NCBI RefSeq assembly: GCF_013375535.1
Contig: NZ_JABXJG010000001.1
Coordinates: 1,922,001-1,986,000 of the forward strand
Reading direction: 5' to 3'
DNA from: Sphingobium sp. 15-1
GTDB taxonomy: Bacteria; Pseudomonadota; Alphaproteobacteria; Sphingomonadales; Sphingomonadaceae
DNA: 64,000 nucleotides
The position numbers were made by a program, and so were the translations under genes. Shown piece after piece: positions 25,893 to 33,486 of the stretch (positions are counted from its first letter, which is position 1; each line of letters begins with the position of its first letter). The notes beneath the pieces are model-generated. The model made no database searches. It worked only from the letters and a program-made list of their open reading frames with translations, and had not been told where the DNA came from.

Positions 25893-28019
25893 TCAGAGCC
25901 CCCCTCTCACCTCGGCCTGCTCCGTGTCCCGCGCACGCGCGCGGGCGCGGATATATTGGTAGAGATCCTCTATCTCCTGGTCCGAAAGGTCGTCGAACAG
26001 AGGCATTCCCCGCGAGACGAGCGCTCCGCCTTTCAGAATCTCCTTGAATGCGGACCGGTCCAGCGCCACGCCCGACTCCCGCAAATCCGGCGCGTTGCCC
26101 GAAGCGATCGCGGCAGCGCCGTGACACATGCCGCATGTCAGCACGGCGTAGACTTTCGCCCCGGCCCGAACCCGTTTCGGGTCAAGCGCAAGGCGCAGAT
26201 CGTCCAGCTTATGCACTGCGAAATCCGGAGGCGGCGTCGCGGGCAGGCTCGCCTTTCCGCCCAGGGCGAAGCTCAGCAGCCGCCTCGGCTGAAGCCCATA
26301 TTTCCAGCCCTGATCAGGGCCCGGACCACCCATGCCGCCCATGGCGCCATAGCCCACGAGGATAGACACATATTGGCGACCATCCACCGAATAGCTGATG
26401 GGCGGAGCGATAATGCCCAGCTTGGTATCAAAGCTCCACAGTCTTTCCCCAGTCGTCGCGGAATAGGCGTATAATTTTCCTCTATTCGTGCCCTGGAAAA
26501 CGAGATTGCCCGCAGTCGTCAACGTACCGGCGTTGAGCGAAGTCGGATAATCCACGCGCCATCGCACCTTTTGCGCGACCGGATCCCAGGCCAGCAGCGA
26601 CCCTTTGCCGTCGAGCCGATCGCCGGGATCTTTCATGGGCTCGATGGCGGCGCCAATGCGGAAGCTGATCCGCTTTTCGTTCGGATCGACGTCCACGGCC
26701 TCCGCCCTGGTCAGCGCGGGTCCATATTTCATGCCCGACTGCATATAGGGAATATAGGCCAGGCCGGTCCGGGGATTATAGGACATGGCCTGCCAATTAT
26801 GCGCGCCGTAATTGTCCGGATAGATGATCGCGGCCCCCTTTTCGCCGCGAATGCCGGGCCGCTCGACCGGCCGGCCGGTGGCCAGATCGATATGGTCGGC
26901 CCAGGTCACCTTTCCGATCTTCCCGGCCGAAATCAGCTTTCCGTCGGCGCGATCTATGACATAGAAGAAACCGTTGGTCGGCGCCTGCATCATCACCTTG
27001 CGCGTCTTGCCCTGCACGGCGATGTCGGCCAGGATGATGTCGGCGGTCGCCTTATAATCCCAAACCTCGTTGGGATTATATTGATAGTGCCATTTATATG
27101 CCCCGCTATCCGCATCGACGGCGACGACCGACGCCAGGAACAGATTGTCCTGGCCCTTGGGATCATTCGATCGGAACTTGTTGTTCCAGGGGCCGCCATT
27201 GCCGGTGCCGATCAGTATCTGATTGAAGCTTTCGTCAAAGGTGATGGCGTTCCACGGCGTACCGCCGCCCCCATATTTCCACCATTCCCCCGACCAGCTT
27301 TTCGCGGCCATGGCCATCGCATCATTTTCAAACCCCTTCGCGGGGTCTCCAGGTACGGTGAAGAAGCGCCATGCGAGCTTGCCCGTATTCGCATCGAATG
27401 CGGTCACATAGCCCCGGCTTCCGAATTCCGATCCGCTGTTGCCGATGATCACCTTGCCCTTGAAGGCCCGGGGCGCGCCGGTGCTGGTCGAATTGCTGCC
27501 GGGAACCAGGAAGCTGCTCTGCCAGACGAGCTTGCCGGTCCGCGCATCGACCGCCACCATCCTGCAATCGCGGGTCGCCACGAAAATTTTGCCGTCCGCA
27601 TAGGCCACGCCGCGATTGGTCGCCCATGCGCGCCGAATATCGCGCGGCGCCGCCTCATTGGCCTGCGGATCATAGGTCCACAGCAGCCGTCCGGTCCGCG
27701 CATCGACGGCATATATATGGCCGAAGGCGCCGCTGAAATAGAGCGTCCCGCCCACCTCGATCGGGGTCGCCGCCAGCGCCGATTGCTCATCCAGATCAAG
27801 CGACCAGACGAGTCCAAGCTGGCCGACATTCTTGTCGTCGATCTGCGCGACAGGCACGAAACGCTGCTCGTCATGCCCATTGCCATAGCCGACCCAGTCG
27901 ACATCGCGCCCCTGGGTCGGCGCGCCAGACGACCGGTTGCAGGCCGGCAAGGCCAGCAGCGGGGCAAGGAGCAGAAAGGCGCCCCATCGGCTCTTTCGAC
28001 GAACGGCCGGGCACGGCAT
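25893..28019 (-). CDS. PQQ-dependent quinohemoprotein dehydrogenase with C-terminal cytochrome c domain
   Basis: 708 residues. An N-terminal hydrophobic segment ends LALPAC (Cys27), a possible though imperfect lipobox, so it may be a lipoprotein or a periplasmic enzyme. The eight-bladed quinoprotein domain (about 45-580) shows repeated GxLxW blades, GTGNGGPWNN and WDYKATADIIL (with the usual catalytic Asp). The heme c motif CGMCH is at about 629-633 and RGMPLF supplies the likely axial Met. The adjacent Cys-Cys pair usual before NRGVA in this family is replaced by AW (RRAWATNRGVA). Likely oxidises an alcohol or aldehyde in the periplasm and passes electrons to a cytochrome. No PQQ synthesis genes are in the window. 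Confidence 0.9.
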   Translation of the reverse strand: MPCPAVRRKSRWGAFLLLAPLLALPACNRSSGAPTQGRDVDWVGYGNGHDEQRFVPVAQIDDKNVGQLGLVWSLDLDEQSALAATPIEVGGTLYFSGAFGHIYAVDARTGRLLWTYDPQANEAAPRDIRRAWATNRGVAYADGKIFVATRDCRMVAVDARTGKLVWQSSFLVPGSNSTSTGAPRAFKGKVIIGNSGSEFGSRGYVTAFDANTGKLAWRFFTVPGDPAKGFENDAMAMAAKSWSGEWWKYGGGGTPWNAITFDESFNQILIGTGNGGPWNNKFRSNDPKGQDNLFLASVVAVDADSGAYKWHYQYNPNEVWDYKATADIILADIAVQGKTRKVMMQAPTNGFFYVIDRADGKLISAGKIGKVTWADHIDLATGRPVERPGIRGEKGAAIIYPDNYGAHNWQAMSYNPRTGLAYIPYMQSGMKYGPALTRAEAVDVDPNEKRISFRIGAAIEPMKDPGDRLDGKGSLLAWDPVAQKVRWRVDYPTSLNAGTLTTAGNLVFQGTNRGKLYAYSATTGERLWSFDTKLGIIAPPISYSVDGRQYVSILVGYGAMGGMGGPGPDQGWKYGLQPRRLLSFALGGKASLPATPPPDFAVHKLDDLRLALDPKRVRAGAKVYAVLTCGMCHGAAAIASGNAPDLRESGVALDRSAFKEILKGGALVSRGMPLFDDLSDQEIEDLYQYIRARARARDTEQAEVRGGL

Positions 28020-28256
28020 CAATATCCCCCTTTCCCAATGACTGAAGCATAGGCCGCATTCGCAAGCCGAACCGACGCCGCGAAGCATGTGGCGCGCCGG
28101 CATGCCTTCAGCGGCACGCCGGCCCGTTCAATGGATTGCAGCGCCTTCGCCGTCACCGACGCCTGAGCAAGAACTCCGGCGGCAAGGCGCCGGCGGATGC
28201 GGGTGGAATGGGCATTGCCGGCCGGGAAAGCCTCTAGCCCGGACGGTAGGCCGCGT

Positions 28257-28760
28257 TCAGGCGCCCGCCATGGTCCAGACGTCCCGATCGTCCTCCGGCG
28301 GCACCACTGCGGCGCCATACATTTTGGTCGCCATTTCGATCGGATCGTTCCATTCGATGATCTCGGCATAGCCTTCTTCCACGGCGCGGAACCAATAGCC
28401 GTAATAAGGCTGCGAATAGCTGCCGTAACGGGCCTTGCCGCCCTGCCCCACCGCGCGCAGCAGCGCCATGTCGCCATCGACCATGATGTGCGAGAATTTG
28501 ATGGTAGGCCGAACAAGATAGCGCTCATATTGCGGGGCCATCTTGGTGAAACATTCTTCCTTGCTGAACTTGCCCGAAACGGGGGTGTTTCCCAGTAGCA
28601 CGAAATAGCTGTCGGGCGTCATCTTATCCAGGACTTCCTCGTAAGTCTGCCCTTCGACATTATCGATGAAATGCTTGACCCATTTGCGGGTGTTCTTCTC
28701 GATCCGCAGCTTCTCTTCGATGTCCATATTCTCCGTGGACACTATATTGCCTTCGGCCAT
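28257..28760 (-). CDS. NTF2-like/SnoaL-like protein, copy 3
   Basis: 167 residues starting MAEGNIVSTENMD with GAGAGAGG upstream. Same fold pattern as copies 1 and 2 (DSYFVLLGNTPVSGKF, IKFSHIMVDGDMALLRAVG, GSYSQPYYGYWFRAVEEGYAEIIEW) but more divergent and with a longer N-terminal helix and C-terminal tail. First gene of the operon with the quinohemoprotein dehydrogenase, 237 bases upstream of it. The stretch 28020-28256 between them holds no recognised gene. Confidence 0.77.
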   Translation of the reverse strand: MAEGNIVSTENMDIEEKLRIEKNTRKWVKHFIDNVEGQTYEEVLDKMTPDSYFVLLGNTPVSGKFSKEECFTKMAPQYERYLVRPTIKFSHIMVDGDMALLRAVGQGGKARYGSYSQPYYGYWFRAVEEGYAEIIEWNDPIEMATKMYGAAVVPPEDDRDVWTMAGA

Positions 28761-28819
28761 CCTCTCTCGCCTCTCTCCATGGGGGTGCAAGCCATCGGCA
28801 TTCCGCCGACCTTGGACCA

Positions 28820-28861
28820 TATTTACCCTTCGTCCGGCACCGCGTCAATGAAACGTTTCAT
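28820..28861 (-). promoter_or_regulatory. LacI-type operator (28848-28861) with promoter for the dehydrogenase operon
   Basis: Perfect ATGAAACGTTTCAT at 28848-28861. On the minus strand it runs into TTGACG (28848-28843), 17 bases, then TAAATA (28825-28820). The start codon of NTF2-like copy 3 is about 60 bp beyond the -10. The operator begins close to the stop of the TonB receptor gene at 28866. Confidence 0.82.
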
Positions 28862-28865
28862 ATGA

Positions 28866-31037
28866 TCAATAGCGGTAGGACAGCGTGGCGCCGAACGTTC
28901 TGGGCGCGGCCGGAACCTGATTGTCGCCAACGGGCGTGGCGGAAGGCCCCGCAATGACGAAATAATATTTGTCGAGCAGATTCTTGCCCCACAGCCTGAT
29001 GTCCAGCGGGCCGTCGCCGGGCGTCCAGGAAATGCTGCCGTTGATCAGCGTATAGGAATGTTGGCGCAGCCGCTTGTCCGCCACCCAATAATAGCCGTCA
29101 TTATATTGGACGCCCAGACTGGTAACGATCTCCCCAATTTGGGTGGGCAGACTGTATCTTGCCGACATATTGCCGACGAACTTCGGCGTGCGAGCCGTGG
29201 TCTCGCCCTTTGCGTTGACGGGGCCGCCAATATTGTTGCCGTTGGCGTCCCTCGGCTGATAGTTGAAATAATCCGTATAATGACCGTCCATGATCGACAG
29301 GGCGCCGCTGAGCTTCAGCCTTGCGGTGGGAACATAGTCGAAATTCGCCTCAAAGCCCTTTATCCTCGACCCGGCAGCGTTATCGACGACATTCCCGCCA
29401 AATTCGGAGACATTCACCTGCTGATTCGTATAGTCATAATAGAAGCCGTTGATGTTCAGGCGAAGCTTGCGATTGAACAATTCGGTTTTCAGGCCGGCTT
29501 CATAGGATGTCAGCTTCTCCGGATCGAATTTTCCGCCGGGCTGAAGCAGATTATATCCGCCGCTCTTGAAGCCCGTATTGAAGGAGACATAGCCCAGAAT
29601 GTCCGGCGTGAATTTATAATCGAGCGCGACCCTGAACGTCGGCTTCTTCACGCTTTGGCTATCGGTCAATCCACCCGCCGGAAAGAAGAATCTCTGCTTT
29701 TCCCAGGTATAGCGCGCTCCACCCGTCAGTTTCAGGCCGGGCAGGACTTCAACGGTCGCCTGAGCGAAACCGGCCAGGGATTCCGTCCGCTGCTGGTCGA
29801 AAGGCACATAGACCGTGCCGTTGACCGCGAAATCGTCATAGGACCCTCGCGCATTATAGTAGAATGCGCCGACCATCCAGCTCAGGGCCGCATCGCCCTG
29901 ACCGGCGATCCTCAGTTCCTGCGAAACATTGCGGAAGCGCGTATTCCAGAGGATGTCGATGACGGGCAAGTCCGTTTGATCCTGATCCAGCCCGTAAACG
30001 CTGCGCAATTTCCGATAGGCGGAAATGCTGGTGAGATTGCCCCAGCCGAAATCATGATCGACTTTCAGTGAGACGCCGCCTGACTTGACGGAAAGAGAAT
30101 CGGGTTGATTGATGTTCACGTTGAACTTTCCCGGATAACCGATCGGTTCGGAAGCACCCGGAAGGGGGGAAGAAGACCCAGCTATCCGCTGATAACTGAT
30201 CGTATTGGCGATGTCGGTATAGTCGGCCGAGACATGGACGATCGTCGCGTCGGACAGATCGATTTTCCATTTGTTGCGGACCGATATATTGCCGATCGCC
30301 TGCTTGTTGATCTCCGACCCGTCGAAGAAATTGCGGCCATATCCTTGGCCCTGATCCTCATACAAGGCCGAAATGCTGGTCGATACCGCATCGCTCAGAC
30401 CGGTCGAGGCGTAGACCGAAGCGCTGACATAGTCGTAATTGCCATATGTCACGGCGAAATCCAGATGGGGCTCTTGCGTCGGCTCCAGCGTCTGGACCTG
30501 GATGACGCCGCCCGTCGCATTGCGGCCGAACAAGGTGCCCTGCGGCCCGTTGAGCACGTCGATCTGCTTGACGCCCTTCAGGGAAAAGAGATTGGCGAGC
30601 GGCGCCGCCATATAGACATCGTCGACATAGATCGCGACCGCGGCTTCCGATGTGGGATCGAAGAGGTCCGATCCGACGCCCCGGATATAGGGGCTGGCGC
30701 CACCGACCTGACTGTTGAAGATCAGGCTTGGCGTCGCCTGGGCGAGATCGGAAGTGCTCGACACGCCCTGCTGCGAAAGAGCCGCCGCCGACAGGGATGT
30801 CACGGCGATCGGCACGTCCTGAAGACGCTCGCTGCGATGCTGGGCGGTGACCACAATCTCTTCCAACTGCGCCGTCGATTGGTTGGCCTCGCGCACGCTC
30901 GACGTCGCTGACTGGGCGTTTGCGGCAGCAGGAGCCGATGCGGCGGAGAGCGCCAGCAAGGAGCCATGCAACAGCCGGGACCGCACGCTGTTTGAGCGCG
31001 AGCCCGTCCGACCGGAATATAGTGCCTGTGACCGCAT
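28866..31037 (-). CDS. TonB-dependent outer-membrane receptor, second copy
   Basis: 723 residues from ATG at 31037, chosen because GGGGGAGGA sits seven bases upstream (ATGs at 31061 and 31085 lack it). Signal peptide ends near AAANAQ, TonB-box region LEEIVVTAQHR, plug domain with YIRGVGSD and KQIDVLNGPQGTLFGRNATGG, barrel ending FGATLSYRY with the terminal aromatic residue needed for outer-membrane assembly. It is not a close copy of the receptor at 13369, so the two may take up different ligands or different forms of the substrate. Divergent from the regulator gene. Confidence 0.93.
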   Translation of the reverse strand: MRSQALYSGRTGSRSNSVRSRLLHGSLLALSAASAPAAANAQSATSSVREANQSTAQLEEIVVTAQHRSERLQDVPIAVTSLSAAALSQQGVSSTSDLAQATPSLIFNSQVGGASPYIRGVGSDLFDPTSEAAVAIYVDDVYMAAPLANLFSLKGVKQIDVLNGPQGTLFGRNATGGVIQVQTLEPTQEPHLDFAVTYGNYDYVSASVYASTGLSDAVSTSISALYEDQGQGYGRNFFDGSEINKQAIGNISVRNKWKIDLSDATIVHVSADYTDIANTISYQRIAGSSSPLPGASEPIGYPGKFNVNINQPDSLSVKSGGVSLKVDHDFGWGNLTSISAYRKLRSVYGLDQDQTDLPVIDILWNTRFRNVSQELRIAGQGDAALSWMVGAFYYNARGSYDDFAVNGTVYVPFDQQRTESLAGFAQATVEVLPGLKLTGGARYTWEKQRFFFPAGGLTDSQSVKKPTFRVALDYKFTPDILGYVSFNTGFKSGGYNLLQPGGKFDPEKLTSYEAGLKTELFNRKLRLNINGFYYDYTNQQVNVSEFGGNVVDNAAGSRIKGFEANFDYVPTARLKLSGALSIMDGHYTDYFNYQPRDANGNNIGGPVNAKGETTARTPKFVGNMSARYSLPTQIGEIVTSLGVQYNDGYYWVADKRLRQHSYTLINGSISWTPGDGPLDIRLWGKNLLDKYYFVIAGPSATPVGDNQVPAAPRTFGATLSYRY

Positions 31038-31115
31038 ATTCGCGTCCTCCCCCTTCTTCATTGTCGATTTTCCGCAGCCGAGCATGGCTCAGGCATGGCG
31101 AAGCCGTTTCGCGCA

Positions 31116-31156
31116 CCTATACCGTTCGAATCGAACTTGTCAATGAAACGTTTCAT
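31116..31156 (-). promoter_or_regulatory. LacI-type operator (31143-31156) between receptor and regulator
   Basis: Perfect ATGAAACGTTTCAT at 31143-31156. On the minus strand its last base starts TTGACA (31143-31138), 16 bases, then TATAGG (31121-31116), serving the receptor gene. The site is 173 bp upstream of the regulator start, so it could also allow autoregulation; no clear promoter for the regulator was found on the plus strand. Confidence 0.8.
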
Positions 31157-31328
31157 ATAAGAGCGAATATCGATTGCTCCGCCGCCAGGGGAATCGGGAA
31201 GGGATGCTTCTGATGTTTGCATCGATCCCGGTTTCGCCCTATGTCGTAGGGGACAGGCACATAATCGATAAACGGCGGGTCCCTTATCCATCGGGCCGAC
31301 ATGCCGGGAAGATGCGGGTAAGAATAAG

Positions 31329-32414
31329 GTGGCGAAACAGGATACAAGACCCACGATCAGGCATGTCGCCGCATTGGCGGAGGTATCGCTTGGAACCGTT
31401 TCCCGCGTCCTCAACAATCATAATTCCGTCAAGCCGGCGATCCGCAAGAAAGTGCTGGAGGCCATCGACCAGCTCGGCTTCAAGCCCGACGCGATCGCCC
31501 AGAGCATGCGCGTGGGATCGACTCGCACGATCGGCTGCATCTTGCGCGATCTCACCATCCCGCCGCTGATGGCGTTCATCAGCGCCGCGCACGACACGTT
31601 GGACGCGGCGGGCTTCTCGCTCCTCATCTCCAACACCGAAGGCCGCGAGGAACGCGAGCGCACCCTTCTTTCCAGCCTGTCCCGGCGCCGGATCGACGGG
31701 ATCATATTCGGCAACTACACGCCGATCGTCGGGGAATTCCGGGATTTCCTGCTGGAACTGAACGTGCCGATCGTGCTGTTCGATCGCAACGAAGCATCCT
31801 TCGACGCCGTCATCGTCGACCATCGCGCCGGCGTTTTTCAGGCGACCAAGAGCCTGCTGGAGCTGGGCCACAGGCGCATCGCGCTCATCACCGGCGATCA
31901 GCACCTCTATCTGGCGCGCGAACGTCTGCAGGGCTATCAGGAGGCGTTCGCGGAAATGGGCCTGTCGCCCGATCCCACCCTGCTCTCCTCGAAAAGCTTC
32001 CTCGCTAGCGCGGCCTACGACGTCGCCACCGACATGCTGCAACGGCCCGAGCCCCCCACCGCCATATTGGCGGGCGGCATGGACATGCTTTCAGGCGTGC
32101 TCCGGGCCGTGCACGACCGGGGCCTGCGCATTCCCGAGGATATTTCGGTGATCGGCGCCGCCAATTCGGACCTGGCGGAGCTTCATTCACCCCCGATCGC
32201 GATGATCGATTGGGATTATGCCAAGGTCGGCCGATTGGCGGCCACCCTTTTGCTCGACAGGATCAACGGCACCGCCGAAAGCGAGGCCCGGCATGTGATC
32301 GTGCCGACGCATTATATCGCCCGCCCTTCGATCGGCGCGCCGCGAGCAACGGAACCCGCCAAGCCCAAACGCAAATCCGCAAAGCCGAAAAAAGACGCGG
32401 CGGCGGCGGTTTAA
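31329..32414 (+). CDS. LacI-family transcriptional regulator of the catabolic locus
   Basis: 361 residues from a GTG start. N-terminal helix-turn-helix TIRHVAALAEVSLGTVSRVLNN and hinge DAIAQSMRVGSTRTIG are classical LacI-family features, followed by a periplasmic-binding-protein-like sensor domain (about 65-340). The last 18 residues are a lysine/alanine-rich tail that is not part of the usual fold. The nine 14-bp palindromes with a central CG found at operon starts from 16 to 41 kb are the natural targets, since LacI-family operators are palindromes of this kind. The inducer is probably the substrate or a CoA-free intermediate. The direct link between this protein and the palindromes is inferred. 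Confidence 0.9.
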   Translation: MAKQDTRPTIRHVAALAEVSLGTVSRVLNNHNSVKPAIRKKVLEAIDQLGFKPDAIAQSMRVGSTRTIGCILRDLTIPPLMAFISAAHDTLDAAGFSLLISNTEGREERERTLLSSLSRRRIDGIIFGNYTPIVGEFRDFLLELNVPIVLFDRNEASFDAVIVDHRAGVFQATKSLLELGHRRIALITGDQHLYLARERLQGYQEAFAEMGLSPDPTLLSSKSFLASAAYDVATDMLQRPEPPTAILAGGMDMLSGVLRAVHDRGLRIPEDISVIGAANSDLAELHSPPIAMIDWDYAKVGRLAATLLLDRINGTAESEARHVIVPTHYIARPSIGAPRATEPAKPKRKSAKPKKDAAAAV

Positions 32415-32476
32415 AACGTGAGAGGACAAACCGCGTCCGGCGGCGGCCTAAACGGCCGCCGCCTGCCCGCAGACCG

Positions 32477-33244
32477 TCACACGGACCCATATCCGCCGTC
32501 GACCGGCACTATGGCGCCGGTGCAATAGCTTGCCGCGTCGCTCGCCAAGAACAGGACCGCCGCAGCCACTTCCTCCTGCTTTCCGAACCGCCCCATCGGC
32601 GTCATGTCCATCCAGACCTCGGCCCAGGCGCGAACCTCTCCGCCGATTTCCGCCGGATCGGTCATCGGCGCGGCGATATAGCTTGGAGCGACCGCATTCA
32701 CCCGCACATTATGGGGCGCAAAGGCGACCGCCAGCGATTTGGTGAGGGTGTGCACCGCCCCCTTGCTGGTACAATAGGGCAGCGGATTTTGCGGACGCAG
32801 GCCACCGAAACCAGCCAGGGAGCCGATATTGACGATCGAACCAGCCCCCCTTTCAACCATGCGGCGCCCAAAAGCCTGCGAACAGTAGAAGACGGCGTCG
32901 ACATTCACCTCCATCGTGCGCTTCCATGCCGCCGCCGTGGTTTCGAGCGGGTCCATGACAAGCACGATGCCCGCATTGTTGACCAGAATATCGATCGGGC
33001 CGACATCCTCGGCCAATGCCTCCACCCGATCGGCCTGCGTCAGATCGGCCTGCCGATGATGCGCGACCCGCCCGGCCGCGACCAGGGCCGACGCCGTTTG
33101 CTGGGCGGTTTCGCCATCGATGTCGACGATCACGACTTCCGCGCCCGCCTCCGCCAGCGCCCGCGCAATCTCCGCGCCGATCCCGCGTCCTCCACCCGTC
33201 ACCAAAGCCCGGCGCCCGTCCAGGCGAAACCTTTCAAGATACAT
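32477..33244 (-). CDS. Short-chain dehydrogenase/reductase (SDR)
   Basis: 255 residues starting MYLERFRLDGRRALVTGGGRGIG with GGAG seven bases upstream; the longer open frame upstream is non-coding. NNAG, NIGSLAG and YCTSK give the catalytic set; DIDGE after beta 2 suggests NAD(H). Third SDR of the locus, convergent with the regulator gene and divergent from fbiC, sharing the operator at 33367. Confidence 0.88.
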   Translation of the reverse strand: MYLERFRLDGRRALVTGGGRGIGAEIARALAEAGAEVVIVDIDGETAQQTASALVAAGRVAHHRQADLTQADRVEALAEDVGPIDILVNNAGIVLVMDPLETTAAAWKRTMEVNVDAVFYCSQAFGRRMVERGAGSIVNIGSLAGFGGLRPQNPLPYCTSKGAVHTLTKSLAVAFAPHNVRVNAVAPSYIAAPMTDPAEIGGEVRAWAEVWMDMTPMGRFGKQEEVAAAVLFLASDAASYCTGAIVPVDGGYGSV

Positions 33245-33338
33245 TCCGATCTCCTTTTCTTGCGCGCATCGGGGCGTGCCTGAATGATCTGGGATAAACG
33301 CGCTCAAACCAAGGCGGCGTTCAAATTCCCGCGCATCA

Positions 33339-33380
33339 TGGCTAGCATCGCACGCGCCATCTTGCAATGAATCGTTTCAT
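33339..33380. promoter_or_regulatory. LacI-type operator (33367-33380) in the SDR/fbiC divergent region
   Basis: ATGAATCGTTTCAT at 33367-33380. Towards the SDR (minus strand): TTGCAA (33367-33362), 17 bases, TAGCCA (33344-33339). Towards fbiC (plus strand): TTTACT (33380-33385) with no good -10. One operator may therefore serve both directions. Confidence 0.72.
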
Positions 33381-33486
33381 TTACTAGATGACGGTCTCCC
33401 GCTGCTGAAGAACGGGGCGCCAGCCCTTGCGCCCGACAATCGGGAATCGATGCCCTCTTCAGATGGGATGCGACAGGAAGATGCAC

